Source: Chlorophyllum brunneum (lineage: Eukaryota > Basidiomycota > Agaricomycetes > Agaricales > Agaricaceae). Taken from it: DNA of 64,000 nucleotides. Made by a program: the position numbers and the translations under genes. The DNA lies in contig OY756140.1 in NCBI GenBank assembly GCA_963576785.1, positions 1,798,001 to 1,862,000 on the forward strand, in the 5' to 3' direction. Below, piece by piece: positions 1 to 10,835 of the stretch. Numbering within the stretch: position 1 is the stretch's first letter; each line of letters begins with the position of its first letter. The notes beneath the pieces were generated by a model. That model was not told where the DNA came from, made no database searches, and was given only the letters and a program-made list of their open reading frames with translations.

Positions 1-36
1 CCCATAACGCGCCTCGCTGATACGAACCTTCCGTAG

Positions 37-1262
37 GACTATATCCCCGTGCTCCGTCACATACCGAGCTGGTTCCCATTCGCCACATTTAAAAGGAACG
101 CCCTGAAGTGGCGCGAACTCAGTCGGCAAATGGTAGAATATCCGTACAATGTCACAAAAGAGATGCTGGTATTCACACCAATCAATCCACTCGTAATCCC
201 ACCTGGGCTAATTTGTTCTTTGATAGAGAAAAGGGGAAGCCACACCTTGCTTCGTGGCGCAGGAGCTAGAAAACATTACCCTCGGACTGGAAGCCGAGGA
301 GGAGGAAACTATAAAAAACGTGGCAGCTACCGCATACGCAGGTATGCCTCAATTGATCGATCAATTCAATGAAGTATAACCCGAATTAGGCGGTTCTGAT
401 ACTGTTGTATCGATCGTTCTTTCCTTCTTCCTGGCGATGACATGTCATCCCGAGGCACAGAAAATGGCCCAAGAAGAGATTGATCGCGTAATTGGGAGTG
501 ACCGTCTACCCACTCTTGCCGATAGACCTCACCTACCTCTGATTGTGAGTTGGCTTCTTATATCATGGTTCAAACCCTCACATGATGATCCCATAGCAAA
601 GTCTTTGTTACGAGGTCAGGCGAGCTTTACTCCTGCATGTTTATCTCCTGACAATTTGCCCCAGCTGTTGCGATGGAATCCTGTAACTCCTTTGGGAATC
701 GCTCATTATCTAACAGAAGACGACGAATATAACGGGTATCAGATACCAAAAGGCACAACGGTGATCCCAAACGTGTGGGCGATTTTTCATGAGCCCGAAA
801 CATACCCGGACCCAATGACATTTAAGATTGATCGTTTTCTTGATGTCGAGGGCAATGCGTTTGCAGGCATAAACGAACCACCAGAAGCGATATTTGGGTT
901 CGGTCGAAGGTGAGAGCCTTGTCTCGGTGTGACTTCTCATAGCTCAGCCCATCACCTACAGAGCATGTCCTGGTCGCTTTATTGGCTTGGACTTCGTCTG
1001 GATCGTCGTGGCCTCCTTACTAGCGACCTACAACATCAGTAAGGTTGTCGACGCAAAAGGGCGAGTCGTTGAGCCTGAAGTAGAATATACTTCAATTTTG
1101 ATCAGGTGTGCAGATCTTTACCTTCCGGGCATGCTTTTTCGACCGATCGAACTGATGGAGTCGTGCCGCCGCAGTCACCCAAAACCATTCAAATGCCGCA
1201 TCATTCCCCGATCGGAAAACGCGAGACAACTTATTGAACAAACCAAAAACACGACAATGTAG
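37..1262 (+). CDS. Cytochrome P450, 5'-truncated by the window edge, K-helix motif missing (possible pseudogene)
   Basis: The C-terminal part of a fungal P450 (haem-thiolate monooxygenase, normally anchored in the ER). Modelled exons: 37-168, 227-341, 390-544, 620-909, 962-1105, 1175-1262; bases 1-36 look like the end of an intron. Visible motifs are the I-helix AYAGGSDT (joined across the exon at 390), a proline-rich PVTPLG stretch, PERF-region residues, and the haem loop FGFGRRACPG with its cysteine, joined across 909/962. The conserved ExxR of the K helix should lie just before RWNPVTPLG. Here the frame reads PQLLR, so the glutamate is absent. The segment 545-664 looks like an intron that has lost its small internal exon; the alternative acceptor at 664 also gives no ExxR. 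All other junctions keep frame. Substrate unknown. The next gene, on the other strand, ends 124 bp downstream. Confidence 0.8.
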
Positions 1263-1386
1263 ATACGGTAGACATGACGCCTTCGCCCAAGCCTTACCAG
1301 TGTAGTGACTATGTATTAGATTATACCATTCTAGACCTTTACGGATAACAATGACGCTAGTTTGTGCCTCAAAACGATATCAGTTT

Positions 1387-2487
1387 TCACCACAAACCAA
1401 TGAAGTCTACCTCCCCTCCCATGTTCCTGATTAGACTGAGGGCGCACTCTAGTGAGCCGGGCCATGGTTTTGGTGCTTGGGACTGTCCAGGACCCAGGTC
1501 ATTTGGAATGTCTGCCACTTCCACGAAATAGATGTTCCGGAACGGCAAGCCATCATCAGAAGGCCTGCGGTCGATCCGTGCAATACTTAAACCCGAGGGT
1601 GCGAGATACTGTATCACATCTTTCTGGCGCACGCCTGATGGTGATATCCACAGACGAATCAGGGCTTTCCCGCTGGATCCATGCGGGGTAGCTGGGAGCT
1701 GCACTCCCCGATCTCGGACTATGATATAGAATCTTGTAAAATTATCTGAGAATGATGTCGGCACCATAGGAAAATAGATGACGGTGCAAGGAGATACTTA
1801 CTCGCCTCCTTTTGGATACTCTCGCGCAGCACTTCCAGTCCTTCGAAGAGAGTAACGCAGATTTTGGAGCAGATGGCTGCGCAATTCCGAGCGCTAGTCA
1901 ACAAGGTCCGCGCAGCAGATGCCGTAGATGGCGTCTTGACGTGGGTCGCATTGGGCAAATGCGTATTCAGGAAATCCTGACATTGTCCAAGGGCCTTGAT
2001 CGTATTGGCATTCGGGTGAGCGCCCTACTCGAGGAAGTTAAAGACTCCAACATACTTGCTCGTGGCTTAACACCCGCTCTATCTCATGCAGCTGAACCCC
2101 TTGTTGCACCAAGAGACAATGCTGAACCTGGAGAGTAATCTCGCCTTTCACGAAACCACTTTTCGCTTGCCGAAGCCCATCGTATGTCTCAATAACGTTG
2201 CCGAAGATGGTGTTCTCTTGTGGCACCACTCCGATGAACACAGTATCATGGATGGCTCGAAGTGTGTCTACAGCATTGATCAGTTTCGTGTTTAGAGCGG
2301 GAGTTGTAGGTGCTTTATGCCTGAGATGGTTCGTCGCTCTTCATACTCCGCACTGTCGCCGAATATTTTGTGCGCTGCCTGTGAATATCGTCAGGCAAGT
2401 AAGTCAGACACCCCATCAACGTCCCACCTCATGTGTGTATGTCCCCAAAGGCCCTAGCACGGCCACTCTATCTTTGGGTGTGCTCAT
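1387..2487 (-). CDS. PHA2: Prephenate dehydratase with C-terminal ACT domain
   Basis: Converts prephenate to phenylpyruvate in phenylalanine synthesis (cytosol). Exons from the 5' end: 2487-2428, 2378-2321, 2267-2056, 1994-1802, 1745-1387, giving 293 aa. The protein opens with [12 protein letters not shown], the usual dehydratase start. It continues with [13 protein letters not shown] and SHEQALGQC, and has the catalytic TRF motif in NNFTRF at about residue 175, formed across the last intron. The last ~115 residues are the ACT regulatory domain, with [10 protein letters not shown] and a FVEV strand, as expected for feedback binding of phenylalanine. Intron 2 (2268-2320) starts with GC instead of GT (AG|GCATAA) and is the only join that restores [11 protein letters not shown]. 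Length fits fungal PHA2. Confidence 0.92.
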
Positions 2488-2720
2488 ATGCTGATGCTCA
2501 ATGGTCATTATATCGTGGGAGTAAGATTAGAGACTTCCCTAAAATAGGGGAACAAAATCAGGTATTACAGCAATGAATAAGTGTAAGAGAAAGTACAGGA
2601 GGTGGGTAGAAATCAAGGTGCGAATGGATAACAAGGAAATCAACACCATTAGAAATACAAACACACAAGAACGAGAACGGACGTAGGAGCCGAAATTTCG
2701 GGGCCGAAACGATAAATGGA

Positions 2721-5700
2721 TCACGTCAATGACAAGAAAGATCCAGGTTCGTGTATGTCTTCACGAAGACTGACCTGGCCTGTCAGGTCACTGTATGTGT
2801 TTTCTTGGAGAAGGGTCTGTAGTGAATTTGATTCGACAGAACGAGGGAAGGCAACCCGTAAAGTCGAACCGAAGCTTTCTCCACACCGTTTCCGAACAAG
2901 GTCTTCTAGCATTTTGGAGAAGCGGTACGCGAGCGGTATGCGTTGTCCAAGCTTGACGATCGCCGAACTAAAAGTACAAATGGAACATTGGCCCAGAGTG
3001 AGAGGAATGGACTTACTGTACAAACTCGAGCTCGGCACGCAGAGTTGCAATTTGATCCTGTCCATCGGCATCAAGTGCGGCCTGTAAGAATCGCACCAAC
3101 ACACGACCGGCGGTGAACCAAGCGAACTATGGATATTTCATGGGTTAATCCATGCCTTGGCAAATATTGCTCGAGGAGATAGCTTACAGAACAGAAAGAG
3201 TCCAGGAGAGTGATGTCGAAGCTTGTTGACCAGACGTTGTATATCATGTCGAGGATGGCTCTTGCTGCAGTTAATATCTTGAGAGCAGAGATACACCCCG
3301 ATTGTCGGACCTCAGCATGGGGATCATGGAGTACGATAGTAGCTCTTGAAAGCCAAGGATCAGTAGAAACCGGGACCGTAAGGACAATGTACTTACACGT
3401 GGGGCATCAAACAAGCCGTGTATAAATGGTTATCCACAACATTATTACTAATCGGGTTGCGTAGATGGCTAGGGAATGAGGATCGAAAGGATGAAGCGAT
3501 ATGATCCAACTCAATAAATGCTGAGGAACCCCTGGGGTCATAACGTTCTGAAGGATTGTCAGTCTGAAAATTGGTAACGGCCGTGTCGCCAGCGTAGTGG
3601 CGGGCCCTGAAACGAGTATTGAAGACTTTAACACGAGCTTAACGCTCGGTCAGCATGACATGGAGTGAACAAGACGGAGAGTTTCTCACAGATCAAAATG
3701 GTCCCTTTGATATAGAGGATGAAGGAATCGATTTGATCTTCAGGATGGGATAGTAAAAGATCGCCTGTATGAGCCCACTGTCTTTCTAACGGTGTCACCA
3801 GTGTCTAGCCATGATATAAGTCGCATGGACTGAGGGCAACAGAAACAAAAACACCAACTCCTTGCTCAAATTGGTCTCCACGGACGGGTAAGAGTTGTGA
3901 AATGTCCTGATCATCAAGGCATAGAGCCCACCCGTTTCCCATGCCATGTTGGCGCTCTATCGCATACGCCAGCCAAAAAGCATTGCGCCTGGTCTCATCT
4001 TCCACCACTGTTCGTGCCGGTGCCAGAATTGAAGGTGGCCTCTCTGATTTACTGATAGAATGGAATGGTGGACACATGTTAAGTCCCAGGGGAATGGATA
4101 AACGGACGCAATAGGCAGACGATATAAATACCTAGAAACAGTTTGGATCAGAGTTAGAGGATTATGGCCATAAACTTACATCCACCCATCTGCGAAACGG
4201 AAGCGGGTGAGTTGAAGGAATAATATACAGTAAATAAATCTATGTACCTGCCGTGTGACCAATAAAACCAGGTGAGAACAATGGTAGCTGAAGATTTGTG
4301 AGCGGAAGCTGTTGGAAGGGTAGATTATAACAAACATTGGAAAACTTGAAAGAGATCTTCTCCTAAAGAATTGAGCCTGTCTCCAATTTCGCGAGCGAAT
4401 TTGGCTTGTTGTTCTGCAAAGGAGTCTGGCCTTGGTTCCTTGAGCCTGTGTTTCTCAAGGAAAATTTCGTCTAGTGAATGAATGAGATATGTGCCCTGCT
4501 TCAAAATTGTGCAAGACCGAACCTGGAGCAATCTTGTCAAAGTCTGGAAGCGGAGGCGAAGTCACTGCGGCCGTATACAAGCTTCCAATAGCACATATTG
4601 CGTGAAGAACGGCGGTACAGGGGAATTTCGGATGGCTAGGACCATAGGAGAGCGAGCTTATGAAGCTGGCCGCATGAAATAGGCGGTTTGCGTGGGGATG
4701 GAAAGTAAAGAAGACGTCGACTCTAAACTCACATTAAGCTCTCATCCCACTAGGAGAAAAGTCCGGTCAACTCACAAATGGCGTAGTAGTTCCGGCCCAG
4801 GAAGATTCAGAGGCCAATTCGGCCACATGATGTCTAGTCCAAATGGAACGGATGAACTTGGGACATTATTGTCGGAGGACTGAACGGAAGTGAGTATTTC
4901 TTGGGGTGGTGACTGGGACAAGCTACGTGTTGTGGGTGATCCATCCGACGGATATGTGCTGAATTGCTTCTGGGGCAAGTTATTGGCGGCTATCAATGAA
5001 GTCGAGGCTGGGCTAACTTGGGTACCGGTCGAGGGTGCAACATTCAAGGTTGCCAGCTCTTTGCGTTCTTTCTGTCGGAGAAGTGTTTCAAGTTCGTCTA
5101 AAGTAGGCATGAGGTCAGCATCCACGTTCCGTTGGGTAAACATACTAATGCGATTTTCAAGGCGTTCATACTTGCTTTTGGGACCTTCTGACGGTGTGAG
5201 ATTGGTTTCGGCAACTGATTGGCAATTGGGTTATATCAAAGCTGGCCCCACAGAACTTGATACGAACCTTCATCGAAGGTACACTCTGGCCTAGGTGGTA
5301 TGTTGGCGCCAGGGGGGGCATGGTTTAGCTGATGGGCGTGCGATCGAACACAAGTCGAACACGGTCTTTTGGCATCACTAGAATAGAATCAAGATGAAAC
5401 CGGGGTCTTGAAAGCTAAGTGAGGACATACCATTTCTCATGGCCGAGTCAACATGTGGTACACGAGGAGAACTGGTAGAACTCACTAGTTTCCTTCGGCG
5501 GCACTACAAAGCTGAGTTGTTGAGCTGTTGTAAAGGGCAAGTAGCGTCCCGAGTCGTTACACACCTGATGACAAGCCTATACGACATGGGATATCAGCAG
5601 GCGCAGTTATTGCAACTCCAGAAGACGGACCTGGTTTCGCTTCAGTACATTGGGATGGCTGGGGGTAGTAAGGGGATCTGTTGAAGAGGCGGAACGTTGA

Positions 5701-5726
5701 ATGGACCCCTGAGGTGCCTTGGGCAT
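2721..5726 (-). CDS. Zn2Cys6 fungal transcription factor with fungal_trans domain
   Basis: A 719-aa nuclear DNA-binding regulator in 17 exons: 5726-5631, 5576-5565, 5503-5486, 5435-5431, 5377-5268, 5214-5146, 5097-4776, 4722-4523, 4470-4336, 4287-4248, 4189-4180, 4131-3859, 3804-3690, 3637-3397, 3344-3188, 3126-3017, 2967-2721. The zinc cluster (from about residue 33) reads ACHQCRRRKLKCD followed by AKRPCSTC and a distal PECTF cysteine; it is spread over five exons, three of them only 12, 18 and 5 nt. A short coiled coil (YERLENRINELETLL) follows. The middle domain has the fungal_trans signatures VDVFFTFHPHANRLF, DSFAEQQAKFARE and ETRRNAFWLAYAIERQHG. I chose ATG 5726 because a Ser/Thr/Pro-rich leader running into LKRNQACHQC is usual for this family. 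Target genes are unknown; the neighbours (P450, dehydratase) do not settle it. Confidence 0.88.
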
Positions 5727-6063
5727 CCTTAGGGATGAGAGACAAACTGAGGAGCAAGAGTGAACGGAGGAAACCAAACCTAGTTTAGATATGCAGGGAA
5801 TGAATGGCAACCAGAGTCATTCCCACGTGGGATGTCAGTGGGCTGCTGAGCCCACGGGATGGGTCTCAATTCATTGTTTATGTAAGGTGCAATCCCAATG
5901 CTTACGCCCAAGCTTTTTGCTCCGAATGACTATTGATCAAGATGGCTGCCGACTAGTTGATACAGGTCCAATAACATGTTCCTAACAGTATAAACAACGC
6001 GATAGCAACACGGGTATTAGAGGGTCTTGCCTCTAATCGGAAGTCAAAAACGATAAAATACTA
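5727..6063. other. Intergenic, tandem minus-strand genes
   Basis: Lies 5' of the zinc-cluster regulator and 3' of the large membrane protein gene. Apart from one short inverted repeat I see no coding signal. Confidence 0.5.
5838..5855. repeat. Perfect 7-bp inverted repeat with 4-base loop
   Basis: GTGGGCT and AGCCCAC face each other around GCTG, 112 bp upstream of the regulator's ATG. A CCCACGTGGG palindrome lies just upstream at about 5822. It could be an operator or chance; sequence alone does not decide. Confidence 0.45.
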
Positions 6064-9000
6064 TCAAGGACTGAAGCGCTGATTTCTACGAAAACTATCA
6101 GTTATATTCACCAGACCAACGTTCCGGTCGTTGCTCTCGATCGCGAGGGACGTGGCAGACCATGTTTGGTTGAAAGCACTATCAGAGGGTGTGCGGTCGT
6201 AGACCACCTCTGGAGATGTTGCGTTCTCTGTCCACGCAATTTGATCCCCTCGCCCAGTAGCCCAGGAACGGAAAGCGCCCCCATCACCAGAACCGAAGAA
6301 CAAGGAACCGGAGGTGGAAGTGAACGATGAAACATAAGATTTGACATCCGAGGCTTCTATGCTGCCGAAGACGGCAACCTCGAGTGTTGGAATAGATTCG
6401 AGGGGAAATAATACAGATTCGATAGCCGAGTTAGGGGGGAGAGAGGTTGTCGATGAATCCAGTACATGATTGATGATGGCATTGGCTGCGTTGGTAGGGA
6501 CCGAGGAAAGATACTGAAGAATGGTGTGACTCGCAAAGGTGGGAGTGCCATAGTTTCGAGGATCGACGGCTGCGGCCTGAGTCCGGGTAGAATTGATTGG
6601 CCCTGGAAGAGCAGCCAAAGCCTCCCCAACGGCGAGGACTGCACGAGGAGCAACCCCGGAATTCAGTACGATACCCTGCCTCGCAGTGTTGTTTTGGGAG
6701 CCAAGAAAAGGTATGCGCAAGCGTAGCACATTTAGAATACCGTAAGTCGGATGGAGTGGAAAACATTTCGGATCGAATTGGGTAGCGACATTGGCTGGAG
6801 ATGCCATGCCAAAAGCTTTCCCCTCAATTGAGCTGATGAAATCTTGCTGATCTGAGTTCAATCCAGGGTAACACGCCAGTGGAGGGGGGAAGGAGTCGGA
6901 ATTGTACAGGGCTCGAATAGCTGGAGAGGTTGCATCGAAAGGTAAGACGATGGGAGATGCACTAAAGGCGGCCTTGAATGGACTGAGTCTTCCTTCGCTT
7001 TGATGCAGTACCGTTTTCCAGTACTTCAGCAATGCAGCGTCCCGTTGTTTTGAAGATGCTGGTGTGGAAGAGTAAGAAACGATTTGGTCGGTGGCTGGTC
7101 GGTACTCACCAACGGCATAACTGTATACATGGTCCAAGGATGGGCGGACTCGGGTATCAACTCTAGATATTTGCTCGTTTGATGGTTGGCCCTCCGTAGC
7201 GAATGAAGCAGGAAGAGCAATGATATTTTGAGCTGCGAAGTCGTAGCTAAACCCAGCGGCTGATGTGGTGAAGGTCGTTCCGCCAGATGTTATTGGTTCA
7301 TCAGGGCCTTGCAGTTGTATCCAAGGAGCCTTCTGGATGAAGTCCTGGAGCCGAGCCCCTGGTTGGGGGTCTTGAGTTTGAATTAGCGTCCACAATAAAG
7401 CGACTTGAGCCCATTGTGCCCGCTTTGGATAGTTTTGGGAATCGATTGCTGCCCCCACGTCGATCAGTTTGGCTTGTTCAACACAGCTGTCGCCTTGCAC
7501 TCCGCCTTGGATCGACCAAAGGCCTTTGTAAATAGTTTGTGTGGTAAGATTTGTGGAGAGACGATCGTTCATAACGGGAATGATATCTAGGATGGCCCGA
7601 GCAACCGGGTTACAAGAGGAAGATGTCATCCCAGTACAAACGCAGGTAGCATCTGGGTGAGAGTTTAAGCATCCCCAAAATTCGGACCCAACAGCCAGAA
7701 TACACTTACTCAGGTTACAGCTCACGCCACTCATGTTTGCAGAGCAGGACTTGTGGACCCTATCCCTTTGTGCTGTCACACCGACGGCGGACCCGATCAC
7801 GATGGTTGCAATGACAACGAAAATCCCAAGAATCACCCATACCTTGTTGCGCTTTACCCACAGGATGACATGAGAAAAAGGCGGAGGGCGCTGGATTTCG
7901 TCTCTACGGTGAAACTGAGCCACTGTCTTGGTATCGTCGAAGCTAGATGTGAACTGCTCGATTTTGGTCGGGTGCGAGGATATGCTCTGGTGGGGGTTAT
8001 AACCTTTCTCTAACAGAACGTGTAATTGATTGGCGCGATTGACAAGGTCAGGGAGTGGTGCTTGTTCTTCTATCCTCCGATGCTCTCTCTCTGTTGCTAT
8101 GGGAATATGTGGAATCGTGGGTACAGGCGGTAAGGGCTTGCGCCGCCAAGTTAGCATGCGTCGCAGGGACGAGATACGGGATACGAAGGATGGCGCAGCA
8201 CTCCTAATTGAGTATAGAGATTCTCGACCGTGGGGATCAGTGGTGGTATGCCGCGCAGGGCGCCGCTGAGCTAGGTGAGTCTCGGACGTCGCGAATCCTG
8301 AGGAAGAATTCGTTTGTACATCTTGATGGAGGCCCTCGTCGTTCTCCTCAGATTCGCTGTAGACTGCTAGTTTCCCACCGGACTCCCCACCGAACTCTGA
8401 CTGTTCAGTGGTAAGGGTGGATTGGCTAAGCGCTGAGCCGCTTCTAGATATGATTTGGCCATGATCTGGACGAGAACTTGACGGTCGGGCAGCCGAGCTG
8501 GGCTGTGTAGGGTCATGACCATTAGAAGCTCCAGTGATACGCCCCCTTCCTCGAAGCTGAGCTGAACTACGGGCACGACCTCCGATAGGTCTTGGCAAAG
8601 CACCCCTGTAGGATTGCCTACGGGACGAGTTCTGCGAGGGGCCTTTCGAAGGACCTGTTGAACTGTCGTGCAATGAATCGATAAAAGGGTTCCGAGGTGG
8701 GTAGGTCATCTCAGAGATACCACTGAAGGCATCACTAGAATAAGATGCACGATTAGCACCGCGTGGGCCAGCGTTTTCTCGCAAGAGCGATGTGATGAAA
8801 GACGTCGGGAGCAGTCGGTCTTCGGCTGCATCAACAACAATGCTTGATGCTCCTTCGTGCCAGTCGTACGGAGAGATATTACTGGTAGAGACGGAGTTTA
8901 CATCGTTGTCCCGTTTCCCATGCTTCGACGTGAGTGGACGAGTAGATTCCCGGTCAAAGGTTGAGTAGGAAAAATTGGAGAGCGATGAAATAGGGCTTGC

Positions 9001-9330
9001 AATGGCTTGAGAAGGCCCATATTGCGGAGGATTCTGAATATGGGGGTTAGGGGTACTGGGACCGGCGGAACCAAAGACAGAACGAATAGGAGTCGGTGGG
9101 ATAGACGAGGGTGGCTCAGGGAAAGCGGAGTAGCTTATGGCGCTCTCTGCGAGCCCAGAAGCGTTGGTTTCCTCAGAAGGCTTGCTGGTATGTTTGTTGG
9201 AGGAGCGGAGAGCCTCAGGTTTCGGTCTGCTTTGAGCCATGTACAGGTCAACTAGTTGGGGTAGTTCAGTGGAGTTGAAGAGGCTGGGAGAACTTGAATC
9301 CCCAGGGCATGTCCACCCAGTCTGGACCAA
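6064..9330 (-). CDS. Large single-pass membrane protein, function unknown
   Basis: An intronless frame of up to 1088 aa; Met31 (MAQSRPKPEA) is an equally good start. Residues 1-490 are low-complexity and rich in Ser, Pro, Arg and Gln, likely disordered and cytoplasmic. A single hydrophobic helix, VWVILGIFVVIATIVIGSAV, sits at about 497-519, preceded by basic residues (WVKRNK), which predicts N-in/C-out. After it comes a ~570-residue ectodomain that opens with a cysteine-rich patch (KSCSANMSGVSCNLSKC, then CVCTGMTSSSC) and has several N-glycosylation sequons (NLTTQT, NATSPE, NQTWS, NITDS). It resembles uncharacterised plasma-membrane or wall-anchored proteins of Agaricomycetes. I do not recognise an enzyme fold and claim no function. 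Confidence 0.75.
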   Translation of the reverse strand: MVQTGWTCPGDSSSPSLFNSTELPQLVDLYMAQSRPKPEALRSSNKHTSKPSEETNASGLAESAISYSAFPEPPSSIPPTPIRSVFGSAGPSTPNPHIQNPPQYGPSQAIASPISSLSNFSYSTFDRESTRPLTSKHGKRDNDVNSVSTSNISPYDWHEGASSIVVDAAEDRLLPTSFITSLLRENAGPRGANRASYSSDAFSGISEMTYPPRNPFIDSLHDSSTGPSKGPSQNSSRRQSYRGALPRPIGGRARSSAQLRGRGRITGASNGHDPTQPSSAARPSSSRPDHGQIISRSGSALSQSTLTTEQSEFGGESGGKLAVYSESEENDEGLHQDVQTNSSSGFATSETHLAQRRPARHTTTDPHGRESLYSIRSAAPSFVSRISSLRRMLTWRRKPLPPVPTIPHIPIATEREHRRIEEQAPLPDLVNRANQLHVLLEKGYNPHQSISSHPTKIEQFTSSFDDTKTVAQFHRRDEIQRPPPFSHVILWVKRNKVWVILGIFVVIATIVIGSAVGVTAQRDRVHKSCSANMSGVSCNLSKCILAVGSEFWGCLNSHPDATCVCTGMTSSSCNPVARAILDIIPVMNDRLSTNLTTQTIYKGLWSIQGGVQGDSCVEQAKLIDVGAAIDSQNYPKRAQWAQVALLWTLIQTQDPQPGARLQDFIQKAPWIQLQGPDEPITSGGTTFTTSAAGFSYDFAAQNIIALPASFATEGQPSNEQISRVDTRVRPSLDHVYSYAVGEYRPATDQIVSYSSTPASSKQRDAALLKYWKTVLHQSEGRLSPFKAAFSASPIVLPFDATSPAIRALYNSDSFPPPLACYPGLNSDQQDFISSIEGKAFGMASPANVATQFDPKCFPLHPTYGILNVLRLRIPFLGSQNNTARQGIVLNSGVAPRAVLAVGEALAALPGPINSTRTQAAAVDPRNYGTPTFASHTILQYLSSVPTNAANAIINHVLDSSTTSLPPNSAIESVLFPLESIPTLEVAVFGSIEASDVKSYVSSFTSTSGSLFFGSGDGGAFRSWATGRGDQIAWTENATSPEVVYDRTPSDSAFNQTWSATSLAIESNDRNVGLVNITDSFRRNQRFSP

Positions 9331-9870
9331 GACCAGGTAAAGGAATCAAAAGGACCAGGATAAGTGCAGTCTGAAAGCACAAAGGAGCGGTGAGTAAAAG
9401 GAGAGACAGTCGACAGTTTGGGTGAGTGGGAAGAACTACAAGGATAGAATGCGAACTTGGCAACAAAGTCAACAGTCGCATCTCACCCCTGCATCATGAT
9501 CATGATCATGCATCATGGATGGCCCCGACATGTTGTTTCTCGCTTCATCATATGATATCCTGTCATGTTCATCACAGCCATTTCGGCCATCATTTCCTTA
9601 CGCCAGCTTGTTATTAATTGTTGATGCTGTTCGGACCATAGTAGAATTTCGAAATAAATTTCTAGGGGAGAAAGAACACGAATGTAGATGACATAGTGCT
9701 CCATCGAAGAAAAACCGAGCACCTCAGTAGATATGTGATGTGTGTACAAGGCAGGGAAGAAAGTCAAAAATATAGAATCGTTTCCGTCGTGATGCTTGAG
9801 CATAAGGGACGTGATATAATAACCATACCAGCGATGGGGTGAGCAGGGCTGTTCAGTTAATCTCAGCATT
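9331..9870. other. Intergenic, 5' of the membrane protein and 3' of RAC1
   Basis: A 540-bp spacer between minus-strand genes. Apart from the ATCATG-type palindrome it shows no coding frame with fungal-like composition. Confidence 0.5.
9495..9510. repeat. 16-bp perfect palindrome of CATGAT units
   Basis: CATGATCATGATCATG is its own reverse complement and is embedded in a run of ATCATG repeats. It lies about 165 bp upstream of the membrane protein start. It may be a simple repeat or a binding site for a dimeric factor. Confidence 0.5.
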
Positions 9871-10835
9871 TCAAGCGATGATGCAGGACCTGTTCCTCCT
9901 TCCTCCTCTGTCCTTGTTGGGCGGAGGAGGGTTCACTAGAATGATAGGCTATTCAGTTGTGCATAGTGGGATGAGGTGGCAGCCTGAACTGACAAACAGC
10001 CCTAATCGCCTCATCAAAAACTGTCTTAAGGCCTTTCTGAGTGAGTGCAGAGCATTCTAGATACTTCACAGCCCCAATGTCTCTGCCCATAGCAGCGCCT
10101 TGCGAGTATGTGATGGGCGCCATACGACTAGCCGATGACCTCAGCAAACTTGTCAGTCTGTCGAAGATGATAACGTTTACCGGTCTCGCAGTTTCTCGAT
10201 GGTTTGTTGGTCCTCACGCAAGTCGAGCTTAGTGCCAACCAGTACAATCTGGGTTGACGGAGCATGATGAGTGATCTCAGGGTACCACTACGCCAATGTA
10301 ATAAGTCCGTGGTCACCCCCGAAATGGAACTTGAACTGACCTTTGTCCTCACGTTCTCATAGCTTGGGGGGCTGACCAGAGAGAAACAAATCAAGAAAAC
10401 ATCCGTCTGGGGGTATGACAAGGGTCGGAGCCGATCGTAGTCTTCCTGGCCAGCGGTATCCCATAAGCCGAGAGAAATGGTCTTTCCATCTACCATGACT
10501 GTTGCCGAGTAGTTGTCGAAAACTAGATGAATTCGGGTTAGGAACAGTCTCCGTGCCATATTCTGGCTGATATACCCGTTGGAATATACTCTCCCTGAAG
10601 CTGGCATTAGCTCTCAACCTGAGAGTAATAGACTGGCCACATACCGGGAAAGCATTTGTGGTATATGAGATTAGCAGACATGTCTAGTAATTCAATATGT
10701 GTGTGGCCCAGTCAGAGCTGCGGGAATGACAAACCTTTCCTACAGCACCATCCCCAACAACGACGCCTGAGTAAGGCCATATGAGTGATATACGCTTTGA
10801 CCAGGATATGAGTACGCACATTTAATAGCTTGCAT
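9871..10835 (-). CDS. RAC1: Rho-family GTPase Rac1
   Basis: A molecular switch for actin, polarity and NADPH oxidase at the plasma membrane. Exons: 10835-10820, 10766-10735, 10683-10645, 10594-10576, 10522-10341, 10287-10181, 10127-9994, 9935-9871; 197 aa. P-loop GDGAVGKT at residues 10-17, switch I YIPTVFDNY with Thr35, switch [10 protein letters not shown] with Gln61 and TKLDL for guanine specificity are all intact. The sequence [15 protein letters not shown] is Rac-type rather than Cdc42-type. The tail has a basic KDRGGRRNR stretch and a CIIA prenylation box. Ala at the last position is atypical: geranylgeranylated Rac proteins usually end in Leu, while Ala favours farnesyl transferase. 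Confidence 0.95.

Noticed and set aside
4336..4722. Apparent +1 frameshift in the zinc-cluster regulator
   Set aside because: A normal GT-AG intron at 4522-4471 joins FDKIAP to DEIFLEKHR and removes the conflict.
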